Shown: one piece after another, positions 52,124 through 61,449 of the stretch | How the letters are laid out: each line of letters opens with the position of its first letter | How positions within the stretch are numbered: position 1 is the stretch's first letter | Assembly (NCBI GenBank): GCA_964390905.1 | Contig: CAYMLO010000024.1 | Location: forward strand, 15,076 to 79,075 | Length of the DNA: 64,000 nt | Source of the DNA: JAFGLZ01 sp964390905 | GTDB lineage: Bacteria; Planctomycetota; Phycisphaerae; UBA1845; JAFGLZ01 | Reading direction: 5' to 3' | Notes under the pieces: generated by a model | What the model was told of the DNA's origin: nothing | What the model saw: the letters and a program-made list of their open reading frames with translations, nothing else | Database searches by the model: none | Position numbers and translations under genes: made by a program

Positions 52124-52149
52124 GCCGCGCGGCGGGAGACTCGGTCAGG

Positions 52150-55100
52150 ATGATGGTCAGGACGGGTCAAGGCATCCTGGTTGCGCTCGCCCTGGCAGGG
52201 GCTGGCGGTGCCGCCGAGCCAGCATCCTGCAAGCGAATCGTGATCGACTGCGGGCCCGATGACGCGGCGTTCTTCCACCGCGCCAGCGCCGACGCCGGGG
52301 CCCTCAACGCCGATTGGGTCCCGGTCGACGGCAGCGTCCGGTCCACCGGGTGGTCGCACGCTGCTGGTCAGTTCCTGGACTATCGGGTCCGCGACCTGAA
52401 GGAAGGCCTCTACCGCATCGCAGCCACGGTCTGTGTGCAAAAGGGATTCTGCATTTCGTTCTCGATCAGGGCGAACGGAGCCCAGATCGCCAGGCCGAAC
52501 AGGTTTGAGAATCCCGGGCCGACGGGCTACCTGCCGTGGACGCGGACGGGCACGGTTGACCACGCCGGCGGACCGCTGGCGATTCGGCTCGAGGCGGACC
52601 AGGTCGCCAAAGGCGACAGGATCCGTGCCGTTCGCCTCGAGGTCGTCTCGCTGAATGAGCTGATCCGAGACGGCAACGTGGCGCGCGTCGCTGCGGTCAA
52701 GACAGATTCCGATCTTGGCGCAGAATACCCCCCCAGGGCGCTGATCGACGGGCTGACCGAATACACGGGCACCACGCGAGGGCGGTCATGGGCGTCCCGG
52801 GAAGTCCCGGGGGATCACTGGGTGGTGTTCGAGCTGCCGCGGGCGGAGACGATCGCGCGCGTGACCTTCTACTGGCCGCGGTATCCCGATCGATACAACA
52901 CGGCGCGGGACGTCCGGATTCAGCGGTGGGACAGCGATGCCTGGCAGGACGTTGCCCGCCTGGAAACGCCGGTCGGCATGCCGTGCACGACCGTGCGACT
53001 CCAGCCCTTCAAGGCGCAGCGCGTCCGGCTGCTAATGCCCGATGGCCGCGGTCCCGCGCACCGCCCGCATGTCTTCTGGATGAATGAGGTGCAGCTCCAC
53101 CGGCCGAGCGCGCCGACAGACGTCAAGCGTTCTGTTCCGATGGTGACGGCCACGGTGTCTGGTCCGAGGGCGGCCCGGCTCGGAATGGCATTGGATGCAG
53201 GCAAGGCATCGGCGATCCTCGGCGGGCGCGACGCAACATCGGGGCTTCTCTGGGCCGTTTGCGTGGAAGACGGCGTACTTGGGCGCGTAGCAGTGGGCGT
53301 GGAGGCGACCTGTCTGGGGCCGGGCCGGCAGGAGGTCTCGGTCTACTGGGACGGCGAGTGGATCGGGGCGTTGAGCGCTTCGGGTGCGAACGAACGCTGC
53401 ACGGCGAAGTGTGAAGCGATGACGTTCCGCCCCGGCCAGAGGCATACCATCGTCCTGGCCGCCCAACGCGCCGAGCCGAAGGTGCGGATCGATACGGTTC
53501 GGCTCAGAGCCCGGGGGCGGTTCGAGTTCGTTAGCCCATCGGACATCCGCGTCGCGCCGCGCTCCTACGAGTGCACGCCGCGTATGACCGACGTTGAGCT
53601 GTTCGCGGCGCTGGACCTGACGCGGCCCGGCCTGGAACGCGTTCGGATCGCCCTGAGAGAGCGCAGAATAGACCGGGCAAAGGTAACCCTGATCGAGCAC
53701 GTCCGCACGCGAACGCAGCCCCCGAGATGGCGTCCCAGTCGAGGCGAATTGGTCAGGCCAGACGTCGAGCCGCCCCGCAAGATGGCCGAGCGCTTCCTGC
53801 GTCACGAGTACTACCTCTACAAGGACCGGCGCTGGCATTCGCTCGGCGAGGTCATCAACTGGTATCTGCCCCAGGGCGACGGGAGCGATCGGCACTACAT
53901 CGCACGCCTCCCGCTGATGCCGTACATGATCGATCGATGGGTGCAGGACGGTGATGGCCGCTACCTCGAGGGCTACATCGACACCTATCGTCAGTTCTGG
54001 CGAAACGCGCCTTCCCCCGCCGACCCGCCGGTCTTTCCGAGCTCGCATCTGCCCTGGTGCGGGTTGTGCAGTGCGATCCGGGTCACGAACGTCATGGGCG
54101 ACTACTTCCGTTTCTGCGACGAGCCGATCCTGTCCGTTGACGACCACCTGATGTTCTACAAGAGCATCCTCGAACACGCGCGGTTTCTGATGAAATGCGA
54201 CGGGCGCCGGTTCTTCGCCGGCAACCACCAGATGGGGCATCTGCTGGCGCTCGAGCGGATCACCGCGGCGTTCCCGGAGTTCACCGAATGTGCGGAGTGG
54301 CGTCCGTATCTGCACAAGATGCTGCGGGAGCATCTCGAGCGCGACACGTTCCCCGATGGCGGCAGCGTCGACACGGCGACGGGGTACGGCATCTGGGTGG
54401 CCACCGTCTTGTTCACCGATGCCTACGTGCTCGCCCGTCACGCCGGCATCGACCTCGGCGACGCGTGGCTGAGGCGGCTGGAGAAGATGTACGCGTGGTG
54501 CATCAAGGTCATGACACCCGCGGGCGGCCAGCTCGCCATCGGCGATGCCAACTTCCGGCTCGACGACGCGGGCAACCAGCTCGGGCGCACGACGGTTGCC
54601 GTAAAGGGAACGCTCCTGTTTGGGCGGCCTGACTTCAAGTACTTCTGCGCCGACGTAGATACAACGGTCGTCCGGGAGCTGGCTGGCCGGCTGTGGCCGG
54701 GGGACGCCGATCGGCACGTCGAGCGCCTCGTCGCCGTCAAGCCGCAACCGCCGGCCTTCACGTCCGCCAATCTGCCCGATACGGGTTGGACGATCATGCG
54801 GACCGATTGGACGGCGAACGCCAACGTCATGTTCGTCAACCACCATCGCGGCGGTCACACGCACAAGACGCAGAGCGACTTCAACGTAATCGCGTACGGC
54901 CGGGCCTTCATCACCGACGCCGGCATCCCGCACACCTACCGGACGCCGCGGTGGCAGGGCTGGTACACAAAGACGGTCGCGCACAACACGGTGCTCGTCG
55001 ACGGTCAGGACATGGCCCCGGGGCGGGGACCGCCTGGGGAGTGGTTCTCATCGTCTGGGTTCGACTACCTCGGCTTGACCCATGACCGCTACAAAAAACT

Positions 55101-55872
55101 CGGGATCGCGGCACACACCCGTCAGATCCTGTTCATCAAGCCAGACGTGTGGGTCATCCACGACGCGCTGGCCGGAAAGGGACATCACACGTTCGAATGG
55201 CTGGCGCACTTCCAGCCCATGCCGCTGCAGGTGGATGCCAAAGCCGGCATCGTCACGACCGCCAACGAGACGGGACCGAACCTCACCGTCGTGGCCGCGT
55301 CGCCCAATGAGCTCCGCGTCGACCAGCGGCAGGGATGGATGAACGTCCCCACGACCCAGGTCTGCGAAGAGGTCGACAACGCCCCCTACGTCGCCTTTGT
55401 CCAAACGGGCGTGCCGCCGGCGCGGTACGGCGTGCTGCTGCACGCGGTCAAGGCGGGGCGGCCGACGGCATCGATTGAGATGCTGGCGGCCTCGCCTGGG
55501 GCCAATGCGTACCGTATCAGAGCGGTCCAGCACAAAGGCACGGCCGTGTTTGCCGACGGCCCCACCAGGCGACGCACGATTGGTGGGGTCGAGACGGATG
55601 CACGGGCCGCCTACGTAGGTGAAGGTTCCGGAGCGCCGTGGCCGGTTTGTCTGGTGAGCGGCACGACGCTTGTCGTCAACGAGACCTGCACCATCGAGCT
55701 GCAAAGCCCTGGCTCGTTCTCTGCGCGTCGCACCGGGTCCGGGCTTGCGATCGAGACCAACGCCAAGGGATGCGTTCGCTTCCGAGACGAAGCCGTCCAG
55801 ACGGTCAGGGTCAACGGAGCGCCGAAGACCTTCACGCGCCAGGAAAACCTGACCACGGTTCGGCTTGACTGA
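52150..55872 (+). CDS. Secreted heparinase II/III-family polysaccharide lyase, multidomain
   Basis: 1240 aa from ATG 52150. Signal about 1-21 (LAGAGGAAEP). About 30-175 is a CBM/malectin-like sandwich (VIDCGPDDAAFFHRASADAG); about 186-317 an F5/8 discoidin-like domain (LIDGLTEYTGTTRGRSW, HWVVFELPRAETIARVTFYW); about 540-860 an alpha/alpha toroid (EVINWYLPQGDGSDRHYIAR, DGGSVDTATGYGIW); about 890-1140 the Heparinase_II_III beta sandwich (HHRGGHTHKTQSDFNVIAYG, TVAHNTVLVDGQDM, DVWVIHDALAGKGHHTFEW). His and Tyr residues expected for elimination are present in those motifs. It would cleave a uronic-acid polysaccharide outside the cell. Confidence 0.88.
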   Translation: MMVRTGQGILVALALAGAGGAAEPASCKRIVIDCGPDDAAFFHRASADAGALNADWVPVDGSVRSTGWSHAAGQFLDYRVRDLKEGLYRIAATVCVQKGFCISFSIRANGAQIARPNRFENPGPTGYLPWTRTGTVDHAGGPLAIRLEADQVAKGDRIRAVRLEVVSLNELIRDGNVARVAAVKTDSDLGAEYPPRALIDGLTEYTGTTRGRSWASREVPGDHWVVFELPRAETIARVTFYWPRYPDRYNTARDVRIQRWDSDAWQDVARLETPVGMPCTTVRLQPFKAQRVRLLMPDGRGPAHRPHVFWMNEVQLHRPSAPTDVKRSVPMVTATVSGPRAARLGMALDAGKASAILGGRDATSGLLWAVCVEDGVLGRVAVGVEATCLGPGRQEVSVYWDGEWIGALSASGANERCTAKCEAMTFRPGQRHTIVLAAQRAEPKVRIDTVRLRARGRFEFVSPSDIRVAPRSYECTPRMTDVELFAALDLTRPGLERVRIALRERRIDRAKVTLIEHVRTRTQPPRWRPSRGELVRPDVEPPRKMAERFLRHEYYLYKDRRWHSLGEVINWYLPQGDGSDRHYIARLPLMPYMIDRWVQDGDGRYLEGYIDTYRQFWRNAPSPADPPVFPSSHLPWCGLCSAIRVTNVMGDYFRFCDEPILSVDDHLMFYKSILEHARFLMKCDGRRFFAGNHQMGHLLALERITAAFPEFTECAEWRPYLHKMLREHLERDTFPDGGSVDTATGYGIWVATVLFTDAYVLARHAGIDLGDAWLRRLEKMYAWCIKVMTPAGGQLAIGDANFRLDDAGNQLGRTTVAVKGTLLFGRPDFKYFCADVDTTVVRELAGRLWPGDADRHVERLVAVKPQPPAFTSANLPDTGWTIMRTDWTANANVMFVNHHRGGHTHKTQSDFNVIAYGRAFITDAGIPHTYRTPRWQGWYTKTVAHNTVLVDGQDMAPGRGPPGEWFSSSGFDYLGLTHDRYKKLGIAAHTRQILFIKPDVWVIHDALAGKGHHTFEWLAHFQPMPLQVDAKAGIVTTANETGPNLTVVAASPNELRVDQRQGWMNVPTTQVCEEVDNAPYVAFVQTGVPPARYGVLLHAVKAGRPTASIEMLAASPGANAYRIRAVQHKGTAVFADGPTRRRTIGGVETDARAAYVGEGSGAPWPVCLVSGTTLVVNETCTIELQSPGSFSARRTGSGLAIETNAKGCVRFRDEAVQTVRVNGAPKTFTRQENLTTVRLD

Positions 55873-55922
55873 GGTCTGGACGATGAGTGAGCGGGACGGC
55901 GCTCACGTAACGGAGGAGTCTG

Positions 55923-57182
55923 ATGAATGCCAAGGCCGCAAGTATTGTTCTGATGTCCCTTGTCGCGCTGTTTGGGATCGCCGCAATCGCCGCTGCCGAC
56001 GAGGCCGCGGGCGCGGATCCATCCAAGACGTCGACCGAATGGCGGGATGACACTGCGAACCTGGAGGCCGTCCGAAAGATCAACGAAGCGTACGAACGAA
56101 TGCCCTTCAGCCGGGAGTTCGAGGGTGTCTTGGACGACTGCCCCGTGCGCCTGGAATGGCGGATCGGCGCCAACTTGCCGCTGGCCTGGAAGGGGGGGGT
56201 GGCCGGCCTGATCGGGGACGAGATCATCATGACCGGCGGCTTGTGGATGCCCGATCGGGCCAACCTGACCTACGCCTACCACGCAAAGACCGGGACGTAC
56301 CGCAAGCTCCCGCCACCCCCCGTCCGTCCTCAGTATACGCAGGGCGCCTGTGACGGGACGCGGCTCTACGTCGTCGGCGGTCGGGGTGCCGGTCGGCGGG
56401 TGATGAGGCTGGGGCGTGAGGCCAGCGGCGATTGGGCGTGGCAGGACATGGCGCCGTTGCCCGAGTCGGAGGGGGCTGGGCGATGGCTTGCCGGGGTTGG
56501 CATCTGGCGGGGCAAGTGGCTGTTTCTGGTCGGCGGACATCCCACCGGGACGCCAAGCGAGAAGCGCGACAGCCCGCAGCTTCCCGACTATCGGTTGGCG
56601 CTCAACGTGCCCGACGCGAAATGGGAGCGGATGGCCCCCTATCCTGGTGGTCCCCGGGCACTGATCCTCTCGACGGTGGTGCGGGGCAAGCTGTATGTGT
56701 TCGGCGGCTCCCATCCCGACCCGGTCATGCGGGCGAACCAGTTGACGCTGGCCAAGAAGTACGGGCTCAACGTTCCCTACAACGGCGTGCCCAACTACCG
56801 AGACGCCTACCGGTACGATCCCGAGTCGAACGTCTGGACGCCCATTCGTCGAGCGCCCTTCCCCTTGCTGGCGGGATACGCGGTTGGACTGGACGATCGT
56901 TACATCCTGCTGATGGGCAGCGCCGACTATCGAACCTTCCGCGTCGGCAAGACCAAGGGCAGGCAGGACCCCTTCTGGTCTGGGTACGGAGATCGGATCC
57001 TGTGTTATGACGTCGAGCGCGACAACTACGCCCATGTCGGCGTGATGCCCTACGGCGTGGCGACGTCGCCGTGGGTGTGCGACGGCAAGCGGGTCTACAG
57101 TTTTGGCGGCGAGCCGGCGCATGCGTACAACCTGAACACAGAGAACGTCGCGCAGATCGGCACGATTCGCATCACGCGCTGA
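55923..57182 (+). CDS. Secreted kelch-type beta-propeller protein
   Basis: 419 aa, RBS GGAGGAG; signal to about residue 25 (IAAIAAADEA). Kelch repeats from about 90: IIMTGGLWMPDRANLTYAYH, LYVVGGRGAGRRVMRL, WLFLVGGHPTGTP, LYVFGGSHPDPVM, VYSFGGEPAHAYNL, each with the paired Gly and an aromatic strand end. Six blades are likely. Propellers of this type in such loci are either sugar-binding or mutarotase-like (NanM); no catalytic residues can be named. It follows the lyase by 50 bp. Confidence 0.82.
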   Translation: MNAKAASIVLMSLVALFGIAAIAAADEAAGADPSKTSTEWRDDTANLEAVRKINEAYERMPFSREFEGVLDDCPVRLEWRIGANLPLAWKGGVAGLIGDEIIMTGGLWMPDRANLTYAYHAKTGTYRKLPPPPVRPQYTQGACDGTRLYVVGGRGAGRRVMRLGREASGDWAWQDMAPLPESEGAGRWLAGVGIWRGKWLFLVGGHPTGTPSEKRDSPQLPDYRLALNVPDAKWERMAPYPGGPRALILSTVVRGKLYVFGGSHPDPVMRANQLTLAKKYGLNVPYNGVPNYRDAYRYDPESNVWTPIRRAPFPLLAGYAVGLDDRYILLMGSADYRTFRVGKTKGRQDPFWSGYGDRILCYDVERDNYAHVGVMPYGVATSPWVCDGKRVYSFGGEPAHAYNLNTENVAQIGTIRITR

Positions 57183-57254
57183 GCCGTCCGTGTGAGCGCG
57201 ACCCAAGAGCCGCAAACCGTCGAGGCGCGCCGTGTTGAGGAAGGGACACCTGCC

Positions 57255-58610
57255 ATGATCAAGCATGCTCGAATGCACCGTTGGGGCTTGGTGAGTGGGA
57301 CGACGCGCGTGTCGTTTGTGATGCTGACGGCTTGCATTTGCTGCGTCGAGGCATGGGCCGTCGGCGAAGCCGCCAAGGGAGGTGCCAGACCGATGACCAC
57401 GACGCCCACGGGCGAGCCCTATGAGCTCGCGGGCAAGCGCATCGTCTTTGCGAACTGGTACTACGTCCGGCCCGGCTCGTTCGCGTGGGTGGACGACAAG
57501 GGCAACGGCGTGACCGTCGTCGGTTCGCAGGGACCGTGGGGAGCCCACTTCCGGCGGCACGACTACCCGCACGGCATTCGCCTGGCGGCCCAACCAGCCC
57601 AACGGATCGGACCCATCATCGACTTTGAGCGTCCCTGGGAGGGCATGGGCGTCAATATCGGCACGCTGATCCACCATGAAGGCAAGTACAAAGGCTGGGG
57701 CGGATCCCAGGCGAAGGACGGCAAGAAGTACGCCTGCTACTTCGAGTCGAAGGACGGCAGGACATAGGAACGTCCGAACCTGGGCCTGGTTGCGTTCGAC
57801 GGCAGCAAGGACAACAACCTGTTGCCGGAGGGCCACGGTACGGTCTTCGTCGACCCGTCCGCCCCGTCGGAGGAGCGCTACAAGGCCGTCGACACCAAGC
57901 CCATCGACAAGGAGGCCGTCGAGAAGTTCCGCAAGGCCCGCCCCGACGCCTACGAGCACCGGGCCTGGCGGGCCGACGTCGGTCAGACGTTCTGCGTTCG
58001 TGGCGCGGTCTCCCCAGACGGCCTGCGCTGGAAGGCGCTGCCCGACCCGCTGGTGATCGAGCACTGCGACACGCAGGTAGTGGCCGCCTACAACCAGCAG
58101 TTGCGCAAGTACGTCATGTACACCCGCAATTGGATGGTCGGCCCGCGCTCGCCGCGCGCCCCCGACGACCGCGGGCTGAGCTGGCTCAACGTGGGGCGGC
58201 GCGCCATCGGCCGGACGGTCAGCGACGACTTCCGACGGTTCCCGCTGTCGGAGATCATCCTCGAGCCCGGTCCCGACCTGTTGCCCTCGGACACCCTATA
58301 CACCAACTGCTACACGACCGTCCCCGGCGCGCCGGACCAGCACCTGCTGTTCCCCACCGTCTGGCACACCAGTGACGATTCGTGCAGCGTGGTGGTGGCC
58401 TCGAGTTGGGACGGTCGCGTGTGGCACTATCTGCCCGGCGGACCCGTCTTGACGACCGGGCCGTTCGGGCGCTGGGATGGCGGGTGCGTGTTCGCCTCGC
58501 CGAATCTCGTGGAGCTTCCCGACGGCGATTTCGTCTTGCCTTACACGGGCTACCTCTTCCCGCACAAGTACCCGCGGGGGAGCTGGCGGTTCCAGAGGGG
58601 CTATCCATGA
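57255..58610 (+). pseudogene. GH43/GH32-like five-bladed propeller protein, broken by TAG and truncated
   Basis: Start ATG 57255 with a signal peptide, then YELAGKRIVFANWYYVRPGS and FERPWEGMGVNIGTLIHHEG. After 170 codons a TAG (57765-57767) interrupts, and the same frame continues directly with ERPNLGLVAFDGSKDNNLLP. Homologues of this type usually read S-K-D-G-x-x-W-E/K-P-N-L-G at this point, so the TAG replaces the Trp (TGG to TAG). The 3' part continues to 58610 with propeller motifs (FCVRGAVSPDGLRWKALPDP, NCYTTVPGAP, RWDGGCVFASPNLVELPDGD), then ends abruptly about 58605 where homologues continue. Both the nonsense codon and the lost C-terminus point to a pseudogene next to an IS. Confidence 0.8.
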
Positions 58611-58997
58611 AAGGCTCACCCCCGTCAAGCGCGCACGGTAGTCGAGGAGCAGGTTTCTTCTTTTCTTTGCGCATTTGCAGTGCGTTCCTGCCCGGTCCGT
58701 CGTTCCCGTTGTCGGTGGCTTGGCAACCCTCCTTAATGGGGCTTTTGCTTTTGCTTCTTCTTCTTTCTGCGTCGTTCCGTCGTTTGACTGCAATCTCGTC
58801 CGTGCACCGGTCAGGGCCGGAACGCTCGTCCGCCCAACTATCCATTCGTGCGCCCGCTTCGGCTCAGACGCGATGCCACATCAGCTCGCTTCGCGTCGAG
58901 CTCAGCAGGCCAACGGCTCGCCTCCTTGCGGGGTCACATGATCTCGTCCGGTGCGGGCGGCCCATTTACACAGAGGTCTGGAGCCTCTCGACACCCG
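58611..58997. other. Intergenic region between the broken GH gene and IS110 gene
   Basis: 387 bp with T-rich stretches on the + strand (58661-58675, 58740-58775). No coding pattern. It probably contains the end of the IS element and its 3' non-coding part; IS1111-type members of the IS110 family carry their bridge RNA on this side. I could not find clear terminal inverted repeats. Confidence 0.4.
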
Positions 58998-60161
58998 TCA
59001 AGAGGCAACGACCATAGGGTGCTCGGGCTGGCCCATTCCCGAACGAGACTTTCGACGCTTGCTCGACCTGCCTGCCCGATCGGTCTGACCCGGTCGGCCA
59101 CCTGGGGTCTCGCTGTACATCACCTGCTTCTTCCATACCACGTACGCCACACGGCACAGTTCGTGCGCTGCGGCAATGTAACCCCGATTCTTGTCTCGCT
59201 TCCCGCCGTCCGTCCGCTTGTCGAAGATCGTACGGAAGCGTGCGCTCTTGCAGACCGCCCCGTGAGCGCCTTCGATGAACGCCCACTTCAGCGTCCGTCG
59301 ACCTACATGCCCCACGTGACGCCCCTTCGGGCTCTCGTCGTCCGGATCACCCGTCTCGTGTGCTCGCGGAACTAAAAGACTGTACGAGCAGAGATGCTTG
59401 GCGTTGGCGAACCGCTCGATCTTCCCGATCTCCGCGAAGATCACGTATCCTAGCATCCACGAGATCCCCGGAAGCGACCGAAGACGTTCTCCCTCCGGAG
59501 CCCGGTTCAGTTGCTTGCGAAGCTCCCGCGTCACCTGGGCGATCATCCGACGCACCTGATCCAGCAACGTCAGGTATCCCGACAACGTCATCCGCCCACT
59601 CCGTGACAGCGTGATGTCGTCTGGCGCCGTCAGATCCCTCAAGAACGACCGCCCCGCCACGCCGAACAGATCCGAATACGCCTGCACGATCCCATGGCGA
59701 TGCAGCACCGCATGGATGCGATTCTTCAGCCCCGTCTGCGTCCCAACCAGCGTCATGCGGTACCGCATCCACTCCCGTTGGTCGCGAACCGCCGGCGGGG
59801 CCAGCCACACCTCCCACCACCGCTCGGACTGCGACGGAAGCTCGCTGAGAAGATCCGCGTCCGTCCGGTCGCTCTTGGCGATCCCGCGAGCTTCACGCCA
59901 GGCCGCCACCTTCCGACTGTTGGCCAGGTGAGGGTCCAACCCCGCCGCCAGCAGCTCATCGCTCAACTACCCCCAGCCAAACGTCGACTCCAGAACGACA
60001 GGCGTGCCCGCCGGCCATTCGCCGATTCGCGCTCTCAGCCGCGTCCGATCCCGGTGATCCAGCCGGCCGCGGCCAACGACCTTCCCCAGAGCGTCACGCT
60101 CTGTTATCCTGCTGAATGACCGGTGGACATCCAGCCCGACCTGTGCAACATTCGTTCTCAT
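58998..60161 (-). pseudogene. IS110-family transposase, interrupted by an in-frame TAG
   Basis: Start ATG 60161. N-terminal DEDD (RuvC-like) domain: QVGLDVHRS (first Asp), VVLESTFGWG, then TAG (59967-59969), after which the same frame continues LSDELLAAGLDPHLANSRK and KSDRTDADLLSEL (last Asp pair). The C-terminal Transposase_20 domain has LPGISWMLGYVIFAEIGKIE, KHLCSYSLLVPRAHETG and GRRTLKWAFIEGAHGAVCKS with the catalytic Ser candidate. The complete length would be 387 codons. IS110 proteins normally have a Trp at the TAG site (W-x-W-L), so TGG to TAG. The gene is otherwise intact, suggesting recent inactivation. Confidence 0.88.
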
Positions 60162-60223
60162 GGCTATCTCCTTGATTTGTCAAGCCACCGCCGGACATCG
60201 TAACGTCCGGCAAGGAGATAGCC
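60162..60223 (-). promoter_or_regulatory. Hairpin enclosing the ribosome binding site of the IS110 transposase
   Basis: GGCTATCTCCTTG (60162-60174) and CAAGGAGATAGCC (60211-60223) are perfect 13-bp complements; an inner stem CCGGAC/GTCCGG (60191-60196, 60205-60210) sits in the loop. On the transcribed strand the Shine-Dalgarno AAGGAG is inside the stem directly before the ATG at 60161, so it would be hidden when the hairpin forms. The region may also hold part of an IS110 bridge RNA. Confidence 0.7.
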
Positions 60224-60257
60224 TTTCATGGAATTACTTCTGAGGTGTCCGTCGCGT

Positions 60258-61118
60258 TTACCCCAGCCCTTGCCGTCGACGTCGCAAGAGGGGGTATCCG
60301 AGCCCGAACAACAAGAGCATGGAGGGTTCGGGCAGAAACGTGCCTGAGGCCGATGTCCAGGTGACACCATCAGGCGCGTCCAACGTGTCGTAGCTTAGCG
60401 TGCTTAGGAAATTGGACGTATAGTCCGCAGATGTCCCTTCGTGTGTTACGCCCGCGTTGGCTCGTAGGGTCGCCCACGCCTCCAGCGTGACCTGCAAGGG
60501 CTCGGTGAGCGTCGTTCCAGGGGCGACGAGCTCGTTGTTCATCGTGAACACTTCGTTGATCACATGTGTGGTGTCCGCCAGATTGAACCCGTCCGTAAAC
60601 GTCCAAAGGTTCCCCATGGGACCGAGACGCGCCTGGGAAAAAACACTAACGTTGCCATTGCCCGAGAAGCCCGTCGCACTCAGTGAACCTGTAAGAGACC
60701 CAGTTGCGTTGACGTAAACGCCATCGGGATAGTAATCGGGCTCAACCGTAAAGGTAACGTGGTTATTGAAGACCCCCCACGCCTCCGCGCTGGCGCTCCC
60801 GTGGTTGTTCTGCCAAGCTCGCGCAGACGCACCGATGTAGCCCTGCACGTCGGCAACACACGCGCCGTCGTATCCGCATTCTCCCTCCGGCCACGAGTGA
60901 ACGTGAGACTCAGAGTCTTGGATCACATAGGTCAACGGGGTATAGGGCACCTCACGCACGAGTTGCCCCGTGTCGGGAGCCGTGAGCCTCAGCCCGCCTC
61001 CAACACCGAACTGCGCCAACGCCTCGCTTGACCAGGATGCACCTGCGACCACAGCGACCAAGACGGCAGCTCTCGCTGTTGACGCCCAGAGCCTGTCACC
61101 ACCGATAGACAGTGTCAT
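60258..61118 (-). CDS. PEP-CTERM sorted secreted protein
   Basis: 286 aa from ATG 61118, GGAGAGGGCGA upstream. Signal peptide to about residue 35 (SSEALAQFG). The body is rich in Gly/Ser/Thr/Asn (GSLTGSLSATGFSGNGNVSV), typical of exported PEP-CTERM proteins. The end has LPEPSMLLLFGLGYPLLRR and RRRQGLG: the PEP motif, hydrophobic helix and Arg cluster recognised by exosortase. The body is not assigned to a family. IS110 lies just downstream of its stop. Confidence 0.88.
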   Translation of the reverse strand: MTLSIGGDRLWASTARAAVLVAVVAGASWSSEALAQFGVGGGLRLTAPDTGQLVREVPYTPLTYVIQDSESHVHSWPEGECGYDGACVADVQGYIGASARAWQNNHGSASAEAWGVFNNHVTFTVEPDYYPDGVYVNATGSLTGSLSATGFSGNGNVSVFSQARLGPMGNLWTFTDGFNLADTTHVINEVFTMNNELVAPGTTLTEPLQVTLEAWATLRANAGVTHEGTSADYTSNFLSTLSYDTLDAPDGVTWTSASGTFLPEPSMLLLFGLGYPLLRRRRQGLG

Positions 61119-61279
61119 CGACTCGCCCTCTCCACGCCCCCGTGATGATCTTGAGATATGCTGTTGGGAGATGCGTCCCCGACCAGAAAGGCCTCGGGAA
61201 TCCCTCTCCCTCCTACTCCCGTCCCACAACGGTAGGGAAAGTACACACTACCAGACCACAAATACAAGCGACAATTCAC

Positions 61280-61307
61280 TTTATGCCAAACAATTACTAT
61301 TGTCTAA
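61280..61307 (-). promoter_or_regulatory. Candidate promoter of the PEP-CTERM gene with operator-like palindrome
   Basis: Read leftward: TTAGAC (61307-61302) as -35, 16-bp spacer, CATAAA (61285-61280) as -10. An ACAAT-AGTA-ATTGT palindrome (61290-61303) lies in the spacer, where a repressor could bind. The match to consensus is moderate. Confidence 0.35.
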
Positions 61308-61431
61308 CAGTGTCGACTTACTTGCCTTCAGAGGCAACGGCGTAGGTCACCCGGCAATGGCGGCGGCAGGAAGGGCCAGTAGGGTAGGTCCTCCGGATCC
61401 ACCATTCTGCGTTCCATGCGCGGGAGAAGAA

Positions 61432-61449
61432 GGTGCGTCAAGACGCGCC
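61432..61449 (-). terminator. Hairpin abutting the M48 peptidase stop
   Basis: GGTGCGTC and GACGCGCC pair over 8 bp (one G-U) around AA, next to the stop at 61450. It resembles small dispersed palindromes of the GTAGGGYGCGTC type. There is no T-tract. Confidence 0.4.

Larger units (their letters stand above)
61119..61449. other. Intergenic region with promoter-like sequence
   Basis: 331 bp upstream of the PEP-CTERM gene and downstream of the M48 peptidase gene. It is AT-rich from 61240 to 61325, in contrast to its surroundings, and holds the promoter candidate noted separately. A hairpin at 61432-61449 touches the peptidase stop. Confidence 0.45.

Noticed and set aside
55611..58064. 817-codon open frame on the - strand
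   Set aside because: It lies opposite the lyase end, kelch gene and broken GH gene, all with recognisable motifs; its composition (Arg, Asp, Gly, Val rich) is typical of antisense shadows.
57255..60161. Reassigned TAG codon across the genome
   Set aside because: Several intact genes in the window end in TAG (3013 gene, rplU, lpxC-fabZ, 1159 gene), so TAG works as a stop here.
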